A stretch of DNA of 64,000 nucleotides from assembly GCA_035633215.1 (NCBI GenBank), contig DASQFI010000048.1, positions 62,001-126,000 of the forward strand, in the 5' to 3' direction. Made by a program: the position numbers and the translations under genes. Below the pieces are notes generated by a model that saw only the letters and a program-made list of their open reading frames with translations, was not told the origin of the DNA and ran no database searches. The DNA comes from DASQFI01 sp035633215 (GTDB taxonomy: Bacteria > Acidobacteriota > Vicinamibacteria > Vicinamibacterales > SCN-69-37). Numbering within the stretch: position 1 is the first letter of the stretch; each line of letters starts with the position of its first letter. Shown here in pieces: positions 1 to 7,550 of the stretch.

Positions 1-79
1 ACTCGAGGCCCGGCACGACCGCCGCCAGCACCTGAAGCAGCATCGCCGTCAGCAGCAAGCCAATCGCGAAGGACACCAT
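1..79 (-). CDS. N-terminus of a membrane protein, cut by the window edge
   Basis: An ATG at 79 opens a minus-strand frame that stays open to the window edge. It encodes 26 residues that are almost entirely hydrophobic (an FAIGLLLTAMLLQVLAAVV core), as expected for a signal sequence or first transmembrane helix. It is divergent from the broken receptor gene at 93. The fragment is too short to assign a family, and a chance hydrophobic frame cannot be excluded. Confidence 0.35.
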   Translation of the reverse strand, partial: MVSFAIGLLLTAMLLQVLAAVVPGLE

Positions 80-92
80 CGGGGAGTGTGGT

Positions 93-1123
93 TTGATTAT
101 GCCCTTGGTGCTTTCACTCGTCTGCCTGATCTCTCTCGCGCAGGGCGCCCAGCCTGCGACCGGCACACTTCAGGTCCAGGTCACCGCTCAATCGGCGCCG
201 CTCGCGGGTGTGGTCGTGGCCGCCGGCCCGGCCAGGAGCGTGACCGCCGACATTGGCGAGGCCACACTGGTCCTGCCAGCCGGCGAATATGTCGTCACCG
301 TTGAGAAAGAGCGATTCCTGACGCAGACGGTCAAGGTGACGATTGCCGCTGCAGCGATTTCGCGTGTTCTCGGTGAATCTCGTGCCGGTGCCGGTCGTGA
401 CCGAGGACGTGATCGTGACCGCGACGCGATCCGAAAAGCGCCTGCAGGACGAGCCGCTCCGCGTGGAAATCCTTGGCCGCGACGAAATCGAAGAGAAGCT
501 GCTGATGACGCCCGGCGACATCGCGATGATGCTGAACTGGTCCCGTCGAGGTCAGCGCGACGGCGTTTGGCTCGCGCGTGACTGACCCAGTTGCCATCCG
601 GCCGTCCCTTTCGGCGTCGCCCGGCTACCCCGGCTACGACCTGGTTCGACTCGACGGACCGGTGCGTGTCAGGGGTGCGGAGATGCTGGCGTCGGTTCGT
701 CACGAGGACATCGCGGTCGTCGCGACCTACACATTCGTGAACGCTACCGAGCCCGACGCGCGCACCGGTGCTCGCGTCTCCACGCCCCTCACGCCCCGCC
801 ATGCCGCCGGACTCGTCACGATGTGGGAGCGCGAGGACGTCGGCAGGGCCGGCCTCGAGATCTACTACACGGGCCGGCAGGTCCTCGACGAGAACCCGTA
901 CCGCGATCGCAGCGAGCCGTACTTCTACTTCGGCGTGCTCGCGGAACGTCAGTTCGGCCGATGGCGCCTGTTCGGGAACGCGGAGAACCTGACCAACCGC
1001 CGGCAGACGAAGTTCGATCCGCTGCTCCGGCCGCTGCGCAACTACGATGGACGATGGACCGTCGATGTGTGGGCGCCGCTCGAAGGCCGCGTCGCCAACG
1101 GGGGATTCCGGGTGAGGTTCTAG
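93..1123 (+). pseudogene. TonB-dependent receptor remnant (frameshift plus internal deletion)
   Basis: Three successive frames each carry a piece of one TonB-dependent outer-membrane receptor. Frame 3 (from 93) has a signal peptide and a carboxypeptidase-regulatory-like fold (AGEYVVTVEKERFLTQ). Frame 1 (about 350-540) has the TonB box and plug start (VTEDVIVTATRSEKRLQ, LRVEILGRDEIEEKLLM, DIAMMLN). Frame 2 (about 541-1123) begins at PVEVSATAFGSRVTDPV, a mid-barrel segment, and ends with a normal receptor C-terminus (NAENLTNRRQTKFDPLLRP, final GGFRVRF). Family members are about 650-750 residues, so roughly 350 barrel and plug residues are missing at the junction near 540. One frameshift lies near 345-365. 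The gene cannot make a working receptor as written. Confidence 0.8.
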
Positions 1124-1219
1124 GTCCGGAATCGGGCGCTCGCAAATAGCCTCTCTCTGGCGCCTCTGGCCGGAAGTTCAGGCCGCGTTCTTAGCGGCCT
1201 GTCCAGCCGGGACCTGGCG

Positions 1220-1624
1220 CTATTCCTGGCTGATTCGTTGCGCGAACGTCAGCAGATACCCGTCGGGATCCAGAATCGCGCATTCGCGCATCCCATAGAA
1301 CTGATCCGTCAGCGGCATGACGATCTGCGCCTTGCCAGTGAGATGGGCGTGTAACGCGTGAATGTCGCTCACAATCACGTAGAGGATCGACGTCCCTCCG
1401 GCGCGCAGGGTCGGAAACACCGCGGCGACGGGTTTCACGTCGTTCAGAAATACCTCGACGCCGCCGCGCTTCAGCCAGGCGAATACGAACGGCGGTTCGT
1501 CAGGAACCGTTTGGTCGACTCGAAATCCCAACACGTCGCGATAGAACGCCACGCTGACGGCCATGTCGGAGACGAGCAGATTGGGCGTCGCGGAGACGAA
1601 CTCGATGGATGGCGTCGTGGTCAC
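1220..1624 (-). CDS. VOC-fold (glyoxalase/bleomycin-resistance-like) protein
   Basis: This protein of about 134 residues has the glyoxalase/dioxygenase beta-alpha-beta-beta-beta repeat: NLLVSDMAVSVAFYRDVLGF at the start, a central FVFAWLKRGGVEVFLND strand and a terminal CAILDPDGYLLTFAQR. I chose GTG at 1624 because the complement carries AAGGAGG at 1630-1636, five bases ahead of it; an ATG at 1669 would add 15 residues that do not fit the family. Such proteins are often metal enzymes or drug-binding proteins, but the substrate cannot be read from the sequence. A palindromic repeat lies just upstream. Confidence 0.85.
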   Translation of the reverse strand: MTTTPSIEFVSATPNLLVSDMAVSVAFYRDVLGFRVDQTVPDEPPFVFAWLKRGGVEVFLNDVKPVAAVFPTLRAGGTSILYVIVSDIHALHAHLTGKAQIVMPLTDQFYGMRECAILDPDGYLLTFAQRISQE

Positions 1625-1701
1625 GAGAACCTCCTTGCCGCTGATGGCGCGGGACGCGAAGCCAGGCACACACCAACGAGAGACACTGAGCGCGTCCAGC
1701 G

Positions 1702-1827
1702 GAAATCTGCAATCTGGGAATCTGGCATCTGATCGGCCGATCTGCGATCCCCCGATTTCCCCATAGATTGCACATTGCCAGATTCCGGATACCTCGACCA
1801 GGTTGCAGATTCCAGATTGCAGATTTC
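1702..1827. repeat. Imperfect inverted repeat built on AATCTG/CAGATT
   Basis: The arm at 1702-1724 (GAAATCTGCAATCTGG then GAATCTG) is matched in reverse complement by 1806-1827 with one base missing. The same six-base word recurs elsewhere inside the element (1728-1733, 1789-1794), and a perfect 12-bp palindrome GATCGGCCGATC sits at 1731-1742. The element fills the gap between two minus-strand genes. It looks like a non-coding palindromic repeat of the REP/MITE class, though no second copy was found in this window. Confidence 0.6.
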
Positions 1828-1842
1828 AGATTCACTAAGCTG

Positions 1843-2730
1843 TTACAGTCCTGCCATGTCGAAGATCACCGTCCCGATCGCCGAGTAGTCGAGATCCGCG
1901 CCACCAGACGCGATGAGCGCATTGACCAGCTGCGTCACGAGCGCCGTGGCGGGAATCGGAACCGCGTGCGCCGCGGCCGTTTCGTTCGCGATGCGCAGGT
2001 CCTTCTGATACAAGCGAGTCCGAAAGCCCGGCGTGTAGTTGCCCGTCAGCATGCGCTCGCCGTGGACTTCGAGGACACGGCTGGCGGCAAAACCACCCAG
2101 GAGCGCCTGACGCACGAGCGCGGCGTCCACGCCCGCTTTCCGTGCGACCGCGAGCGCCTCGCTCACGCCAGCCAGCGCGCCGCCAATCGCCATCTGGTTG
2201 CAGACCTTGCAGATCTGACCCGATCCCGGCTCGGCGCCGATGTGCACGATGCGGTCCGCGTGCCCCATGCACGCGAGCACCGGACGCGCGCGCGCGAACG
2301 CGTCGGGATCGCCGCCCACCATGATGGAAAGCGTGGCGTTGATCGCCCCGATCTCGCCGCCGCTCACCGGCGCGTCGAGCATCGCCGCGCCCTTCGACGC
2401 GATGACCGACGCGAGCCGCCGCGCCGCTTCCGGCGAGATGCTGCTCATGTCGATCACGATCGCGCCGCGTTTCACGCCGTCCGCGACGCCGTTCGGCCCG
2501 GCGACCACCAGCTCGACGTCCGGCGTGTCCGGCAGCATCGTGATGACGATGTCCGACTGGCGCGCGACGTCGGCCGGAGACGCGGCTGCCGTCGCGCCGG
2601 CCGCGACGAGGGCCTCGACGGGCCGAGGGCTCCGGCTGTGCACAATCAATGGGTAGCCCTTGGCCAGCACGTGCCCGGCCATCGGGCGACCCATGACCCC
2701 CAGACCTATGAATCCAACGGTGACTGACAT
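1843..2730 (-). CDS. NAD(P)-dependent beta-hydroxyacid dehydrogenase (3-hydroxyisobutyrate dehydrogenase / tartronate semialdehyde reductase family)
   Basis: The 295-residue length is normal for the family. The N-terminus has the Rossmann dinucleotide motif GFIGLGVMGRPMAGHVLAKG (residues 5-24). The substrate-site signature DAPVSGGEIGA lies near residue 118, and the catalytic-lysine block GSGQICKVCNQM near residue 170. The enzyme oxidises or reduces a beta-hydroxyacid with NAD(P)H in the cytoplasm. Which acid (3-hydroxyisobutyrate, glycerate/tartronate semialdehyde or another) cannot be told apart here because no pathway partners are adjacent. ATG is at 2730. Confidence 0.88.
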   Translation of the reverse strand: MSVTVGFIGLGVMGRPMAGHVLAKGYPLIVHSRSPRPVEALVAAGATAAASPADVARQSDIVITMLPDTPDVELVVAGPNGVADGVKRGAIVIDMSSISPEAARRLASVIASKGAAMLDAPVSGGEIGAINATLSIMVGGDPDAFARARPVLACMGHADRIVHIGAEPGSGQICKVCNQMAIGGALAGVSEALAVARKAGVDAALVRQALLGGFAASRVLEVHGERMLTGNYTPGFRTRLYQKDLRIANETAAAHAVPIPATALVTQLVNALIASGGADLDYSAIGTVIFDMAGL

Positions 2731-2800
2731 GCGCGGAGTCTATCTCTTCGCCCTGGCGTCTTTCGTCCGGCGCACCCATCCCATCCCGCCGAAATGAACC

Positions 2801-3256
2801 TTATTTGCGGACATCCGGGCAGACGAACGGCACCTGGGCGGGACGATAGTTCTCTTCTTTCATTTCGCGCGCGAGCCGCAGCCGGAGCTGGAGTCGATCG
2901 GCCGTAGCGATGGCGATCTCCGCTTCGATGCGCGACGTGTCCTCGGTCCACTCGATCCGTCGCTCGTCAATCGCCCGCCAGCGTGCGAGCCGATAGGTCT
3001 CGCCGCAGGAATCCATGACCAGCGATTGGTCCGGGAGAAAAATCCGCATCGTGCCCGGCGCGGCTAACGCGTCGGTCGCGATCCAGATCTTGCCGACGTA
3101 CGGCGGCGTTGTCGTTGGAGCCGCCGGCGGATCCGTCGAGCGAGTCGCGGGTGGGCCGCCGCAGGCAGGCACGAGCAGGCTGGCGATGAGGCAACAAATC
3201 CCGAGCCGGCTTCGGAACAGGGGACGGGGCTTACCTCTGGAAAACTCGGGGGACAT
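2801..3256 (-). CDS. Small lipoprotein of unknown function
   Basis: This 151-residue protein has a signal-peptide-like stretch (LGICCLIASLLVPACGG) ending in a lipobox whose cysteine would be lipidated, then a Pro/Thr-rich linker and about 110 residues with no family I recognise (SLVMDSCGETYRLARWRAID). The only in-frame ATG is at 3256, inside the loop of the 35-bp hairpin at 3220-3315, so the first dozen residues are encoded by the repeat. The repeat may have supplied a new start, or the true start may be a non-ATG codon. It lies downstream of the methyltransferase gene on the same strand. Confidence 0.6.
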   Translation of the reverse strand: MSPEFSRGKPRPLFRSRLGICCLIASLLVPACGGPPATRSTDPPAAPTTTPPYVGKIWIATDALAAPGTMRIFLPDQSLVMDSCGETYRLARWRAIDERRIEWTEDTSRIEAEIAIATADRLQLRLRLAREMKEENYRPAQVPFVCPDVRK

Positions 3257-3315
3257 CACCCGACATTCCACCCAGGCCCGGTCCCCGGAGTTTTCCACAG
3301 GTAAGCCCCGTCCCC
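3220..3315. repeat. REP-like element: 35-bp near-perfect hairpin
   Basis: Arms at 3220-3254 (starting GGGGACGGGGCTTACC) and 3281-3315 are reverse complements at 33 of 35 positions, around a 26-base loop. The element begins immediately past the stop codon of the methyltransferase gene and contains the ATG of the lipoprotein gene in its loop. The GGGGACGG-type termini resemble REP palindromes served by RAYT transposases. That is family knowledge; no transposase is present here. Confidence 0.8.
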
Positions 3316-4056
3316 TTATTCTCGCTGTTCCGCATGAAAAACCATTCGGTCCTGCCGGAACGCCGGCGCGAGCTGATTCTTGCCTCTCATCCGGTGCGCG
3401 ACCGCGCGGAGACCACGATAGAGGGCGGACCGCTCCGTCGTCACGGTGCGAACGTTCCCGAACCCGACGGTGTGCAGCATCGCGCGCACCGCCGCGGCGT
3501 TCGGCCCCCACCAGTTCGTCGGATCGTCGTTCAACTGTCGATCCGGATAGAACGCCACGGCCGGCCGCCGGAACCCGACGAGATCCACGACCGTTTCCAG
3601 AATCAACAGTCCACGCGTGACCGACGCTACGCGTTCGAGCGCGAGCAGGGGATGCGGGAGATGGTAGAGAACGCCGAGGAGCAGCACCACGTCGAACGTG
3701 CCGACGCGTTCGGGGCAGAGGTCCATGACGTCGACGTCCTGGTCCTCGACGCGCGATCCGAGGATCGTGCGCGCCAGCTCGAAACCGGCCTTGCTGCCCC
3801 AGCCGGGCCCGTGCCAGGAGTACGAATCGGCCGCCACGACGCGTGACGCACCCCGCCGCTCGGCCTCGAATGAGAAGAAGCCGTCCCAGGCGCCGATATC
3901 GAGGACCGATCGCCCAGCGAGCGAGGCGGGCAGGTCGAGTCGCGCCAGACGGTACGGCGTGTCGTCCACGCCCTTTGTGACGAGGCCCTGGCCGAGGTCG
4001 ATCGTGTGATACCAGCGAAGGCCGCCGACGCGCGACCGAAGATCGTCGCCGGGCAT
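3316..4056 (-). CDS. SAM-dependent methyltransferase, CmoB/DUF1698-like
   Basis: The 246-residue protein carries the family start W-Y-H-T-I-D-L-G...KGVDDTPYRLARLDLP, then motif I VLDIGAWDGFFSFEAERRGA, the D-S-Y-SWHG segment and motif IV FDVVLLLGVLYHLPHPLLALE. DUF1698/CmoB proteins bind SAM or carboxy-SAM; CmoB modifies wobble uridine in tRNA. The protein is shorter than CmoB (about 320 residues) and lacks its N-terminal extension, so a natural-product or sugar methyltransferase role is equally possible. It lies 25 bp downstream of the ADOP permease stop. Confidence 0.78.
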   Translation of the reverse strand: MPGDDLRSRVGGLRWYHTIDLGQGLVTKGVDDTPYRLARLDLPASLAGRSVLDIGAWDGFFSFEAERRGASRVVAADSYSWHGPGWGSKAGFELARTILGSRVEDQDVDVMDLCPERVGTFDVVLLLGVLYHLPHPLLALERVASVTRGLLILETVVDLVGFRRPAVAFYPDRQLNDDPTNWWGPNAAAVRAMLHTVGFGNVRTVTTERSALYRGLRAVAHRMRGKNQLAPAFRQDRMVFHAEQRE

Positions 4057-4081
4057 CCGCGCATACTACCCCGACCGCCGG

Positions 4082-6814
4082 CTACTGGCTTCTGAGCGCC
4101 GTGAGCGGATCCACCCGCCCGGCGCGGCGGGCCGGACCGACGCTCGCGAGAATCGCCACGATCGCAATCGTGGAGATTGTGATGGCGTAGGCCAGGACGT
4201 CGCGCGGTTCGGTCTCGTACAGCAGTTCCTGCAAGCCGCGCGAGACGGCGAGGGCGCCCGCGAGGCCGAGCGCCAGGCCAATCGCGGTGAGACGCAAGCC
4301 TTGTCTCAGGACCAGTTGGGCAAGTTGCGGCGGCGAGGCGCCCAGCGCGGCGCGGAGGCCCAGCTCGCGCCGCCGGGTCGAGACCGCGTAGTTGACGACG
4401 CCGTAGATGCCGATCGCCCCGAGCGCCAGCGCCGTCCCCGCCAGGATCGTGAGCAGCATCGCCATGTACCGCTGGTTGGCCACCGACTCTCCCGCGATCG
4501 TCCGGAGCGTCGCGACGTTCGAGACCGCAAGATCCGCGTCGACCGCGCGCACCTCGCGACGGAGGGCGGCTTCGAGCGATCCAGGTACGTCTCCCGCCGA
4601 CCGAACGACGATGTTCATCAGTCCCCAGCTGTCCTGCGAATGCGGGATGTACACCTGCTTGGAGATCTCACGCTCATCGAGACTGGTGTACCGCACTTCA
4701 CCGACCACCCCGACAATCTCGCGGAGCACATTCTCGTCGCGCCACGACCGGATGCGCTTGCCGAGCGGATTCTCCGTGCCGAACATCTGCGTCGCGAAGC
4801 TCTGGCTGACGATGACGACCGGCGTCGATTTGGCGCGATCGTCGAGCGTGAAGCTCCGGCCTTGCAGCACCGGCACGCCGATCGCCTGAAAGTAATCTGG
4901 CGTGATGACGTTCCACTGCGCCGAGACATCGCGGCCCACCGGCGGCTCCGGCCGGCCCTCCGCGAGGAACACGCGGCCGAGTCCGAACCCGCCGCCGCCA
5001 ATCGGGACGAAGGACGTGGCTCCGGACGACTGAACGCCAGGCAGCGCCGCCAGACGATCGACGAGGTTCTGGAAAAACGCGGCGGATTCGGCCGAGGAGG
5101 CGTACCGCGTCCGCGGCAGCGTGAGCCGCGCCGTCAGCACGTGATCGACGTCCACGCCAGGATCGACGTGCTGCAGCCGCCAGAAACTGCGGATCAGGAG
5201 CGCGGCGCCGATCAGCAGCACCACCGCGCCGGCGATTTCCGCGACGACGAGCGAGTGGCGCAGCAGGCGGATGCGGCGCGAGGAACCCGCTGCCGGTGTG
5301 CCGTCCTTGAGCGCCGGTCCCGGCTGGATTCGCGAGCTGGCGATGGCCGGCAGAACGCCGGCGAGCATGACCGCGACGAGCGTCACGCCCACGGTGGCCC
5401 CGAGGACGCGCACGTTCATCCGCAGATCCTCGACGAAGGGCGTGCCGTCCGGGGCCATCGCGGCAAGGCCCTGAATCATCCAGACGGCCAGCACCCATCC
5501 GGCGGCGGCGCCCGCACCGCCAATCACCAGACATTCGACGCCAAGCTCGCGCACGAGCCGCCAGCGGCTGGCGCCGAGCGCGATTCGGACGCTCAGCTCC
5601 CGGGCGCGGCTGAGACCGCGGACGAGGCCCAGGTGGGCCAGATTCGCGCAGCCGATGAGGAGCACGGCGCCCACGGCAACGAGCAGCACCCAGAGGGCGC
5701 GTCGCGAGCTCTCCGGCACCATGAACTCGCGCATCGGCTGCAGCCGGTTCGTCCAGCCGTTGCGGGACTCGGGAAAGTCGCGCTCGAGCCGTGCCGCGAT
5801 GGCGGAGAGGAGCGCATTCCCGCGTTCGAGCGTCGCCGAGTCGCGCAGTCTCGCGACGGAGTAGAAGATCAGGTTGTCGCGCCGCGTTCGCACGTCCTCG
5901 TCCACGAGCGCCGGCAGCGGCACGAACAGCGCCGCCTCCTCCGGCCAGACGACGCGCGGCGGAAGCACGCCGACGACTTCATACGGAAGGCCGGCGATGC
6001 GAATCGTCCGGCCCACGACATCAGGGGCACCGCCGAACAGCCGCCGCCAAAGCCCATTCGAGATGACGGTCACCCGCGGAGCCTTGGGCACGTGATCGGA
6101 CTCCCCAAGCGTCCGCCCCGCCACCGGCGTCATCGTCAGCACGCGAAAGTAGTCGGACGACACCTGCACGGCGCGAATGCGCTCGGGCTGGCCGGCGCCC
6201 GTCAGGTCGACGGTGATCGGCCGCCAGAGCGCGACGGCTTCGAAGACGTCGGTCTCGCGGTGCCAGTCGGTGTAGTCCGCAAAGCTGACGGAGCCGGTAT
6301 CGATGCCGCGCGAGCGGTTCACGCTGACCGGCACGACCAGGCGATCGGCGTGCGCGTACGGCATGGGGCGCAGCAGAATCGTGTCCACGGCCGCGAAGAT
6401 GGCCGAGTTGGCGCCGATGCCGAGGGCCAGCGTCAGCAGCGTGACGAGGGTGTACCCGGGCGCGCGCCGCAGCGATTTGATCGCATACCGCACGTCCCGG
6501 CGGAGGTCGGCCACGAGCGCGGCGCCGATGCGCCTGCCGACGGGCGGATCGTTCGCCGGCGACGACCATCGATCCGCGATGAGCCCGGGCAGCGACCGGC
6601 GGGCGGTCACGAGGTCGCGCGCCAGACGCTCGCGCTCCTCGGGCAGCGCCGCGCAGGCGATCGCGAAGGCCTCGTCGGCCGGCCTGCCGTCCGCGATGGC
6701 TTCGTCGTAGAGGTCGGCGAGGTGCTGCGACAGCTCGTCCAGGATTTCCGGTTCACGTTCGAGCTCCAGCGGCGGGACGTGGGCGCGGACGACGGCGCGC
6801 CAATCGCGAGTCAT
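4082..6814 (-). CDS. ADOP-type FtsX/MacB-like ABC permease
   Basis: This 910-residue protein has the layout of acidobacterial duplicated-order permeases. A soluble N-terminal helical region (about 1-85, LDELSQHLADLYDEAIADG) precedes a first transmembrane helix near residue 113 (LVTLLTLALGIGANSAIFAAVD). A large periplasmic domain follows (SFADYTDWHRE, VVGVLPP), then three helices around 375-490, a second periplasmic domain and three C-terminal helices ending in ARRAGRVDPLTALRSQ. There is no ATPase domain, so it would need a separate ATP-binding subunit or act as a mechanotransmitting permease. Its PadR regulator is immediately upstream in the same direction. The substrate is unknown; MacB relatives export peptides, macrolides or lipoproteins. 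Confidence 0.9.
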   Translation of the reverse strand: MTRDWRAVVRAHVPPLELEREPEILDELSQHLADLYDEAIADGRPADEAFAIACAALPEERERLARDLVTARRSLPGLIADRWSSPANDPPVGRRIGAALVADLRRDVRYAIKSLRRAPGYTLVTLLTLALGIGANSAIFAAVDTILLRPMPYAHADRLVVPVSVNRSRGIDTGSVSFADYTDWHRETDVFEAVALWRPITVDLTGAGQPERIRAVQVSSDYFRVLTMTPVAGRTLGESDHVPKAPRVTVISNGLWRRLFGGAPDVVGRTIRIAGLPYEVVGVLPPRVVWPEEAALFVPLPALVDEDVRTRRDNLIFYSVARLRDSATLERGNALLSAIAARLERDFPESRNGWTNRLQPMREFMVPESSRRALWVLLVAVGAVLLIGCANLAHLGLVRGLSRARELSVRIALGASRWRLVRELGVECLVIGGAGAAAGWVLAVWMIQGLAAMAPDGTPFVEDLRMNVRVLGATVGVTLVAVMLAGVLPAIASSRIQPGPALKDGTPAAGSSRRIRLLRHSLVVAEIAGAVVLLIGAALLIRSFWRLQHVDPGVDVDHVLTARLTLPRTRYASSAESAAFFQNLVDRLAALPGVQSSGATSFVPIGGGGFGLGRVFLAEGRPEPPVGRDVSAQWNVITPDYFQAIGVPVLQGRSFTLDDRAKSTPVVIVSQSFATQMFGTENPLGKRIRSWRDENVLREIVGVVGEVRYTSLDEREISKQVYIPHSQDSWGLMNIVVRSAGDVPGSLEAALRREVRAVDADLAVSNVATLRTIAGESVANQRYMAMLLTILAGTALALGAIGIYGVVNYAVSTRRRELGLRAALGASPPQLAQLVLRQGLRLTAIGLALGLAGALAVSRGLQELLYETEPRDVLAYAITISTIAIVAILASVGPARRAGRVDPLTALRSQ

Positions 6815-6868
6815 AGAAATGCTTCCTTTGTTGACCGGGGGACCTCGTCCCGCCCGGCCCTGGCTTTG

Positions 6869-7207
6869 CTACACGGTTGAGATCCTGGCGACCCGGTCGA
6901 GCGCCGACATGAGCGACTGCCACTCGCGGCGCTGCGCGGCGAGGACCTTCCGGCCCGCCGGGGTGAGGCGGTAGTACCGGCGTCTTCGCTGGCCCGACTT
7001 CTCGATCCAGCGGCCGGCAATCCAGCCCCGGCGCTCCATGCGATAGAGCATCGGGTAGAGCGACGCGACGTGAAAGCGCAGCAGCCCGCCCGAGCTCTCA
7101 TCGATCCGGCGGGCGATGTCGTACCCGTGCCGCGGCTGGTCTTCCACGACCGCGAGCACCATCAGCTCGGCGCTGCCCTTCTTGAGGTCGTTCTGCGGTC
7201 CGGCCAT
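6869..7207 (-). CDS. PadR-family transcriptional regulator
   Basis: The 112-residue protein is a compact PadR winged helix: GSAELMVLAVVEDQPRHGYD (helix 1 and turn), the recognition segment GGLLRFHVASLYPMLYRME, wing RRRRYYRLTPAGRK and a short C-terminal dimerisation helix. It lies 54 bp ahead of the ADOP permease, the usual pairing in this lineage, so it probably represses that operon and itself. An ATATG-N9-CATAT inverted repeat abuts its ATG. Confidence 0.9.
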   Translation of the reverse strand: MAGPQNDLKKGSAELMVLAVVEDQPRHGYDIARRIDESSGGLLRFHVASLYPMLYRMERRGWIAGRWIEKSGQRRRRYYRLTPAGRKVLAAQRREWQSLMSALDRVARISTV

Positions 7208-7226
7208 ATATGGTCGAACAACATAT
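7208..7226. promoter_or_regulatory. Candidate PadR operator
   Basis: A perfect inverted repeat ATATG-N9-CATAT spans 7208-7226, directly against the PadR start codon (ATG at 7207). PadR proteins commonly bind ATGT-N8-ACAT-like palindromes over their own promoters. A -10-like TAATAT on the minus strand (7223-7228) lies within it, so bound protein would block transcription. No Shine-Dalgarno sequence precedes the ATG, suggesting a leaderless or near-leaderless transcript. Confidence 0.5.
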
Positions 7227-7328
7227 TACACGATCTGGGCCCGGGCTGCCGGAGGATGGTCCAGGAGAACCTGGCGTGCTCGGCCGCGTCGCTTGCAAAG
7301 GCCCGGTGGACACGTCATATAAAAGGAG

Positions 7329-7544
7329 GTGCGCGAAGAGGACCTCAGCCGGATCCGAAGCTCGAATCAGCCGTTCTCCAACACGCCGGCAATCGCGCTC
7401 ACGGCCTTTGCCAGGTACGAAGATCGGACGCGGGCACTTGGCGCGGGATTCAACGCGCACGTCGCCAAGCCGGTCGAGCCCAGCGAGCTCGTCATCACGG
7501 TCGACAGCTTCGCCAACCTCATCGGCGTCAGGCGCGAAGCGTAG
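7329..7544 (+). pseudogene. C-terminal scrap of a response-regulator receiver domain
   Basis: The 71-residue frame reads as the second half of a receiver domain: TPAIALTAFARYEDRTRALGAGF (beta4-alpha4 with the conserved Thr) and AHVAKPVEPSELV (conserved Lys and cis-Pro). The acidic pocket, the phosphorylatable Asp and the first three strands are missing, so it cannot be a working receiver. Close relatives usually sit at the C-terminus of hybrid histidine kinases, which suggests a deletion remnant. An AAAAGGAGG lies right at its GTG (7329), so a short product could still be made. Confidence 0.65.
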
Positions 7545-7550
7545 GCGCAC

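Noticed and set aside
4301..6880. Very long plus-strand open frame opposite the ADOP permease
   Set aside because: It is rich in Arg/Gln/His/Asp with no domain motifs, the usual antisense shadow of a high-GC gene; the minus-strand permease has clear family motifs.
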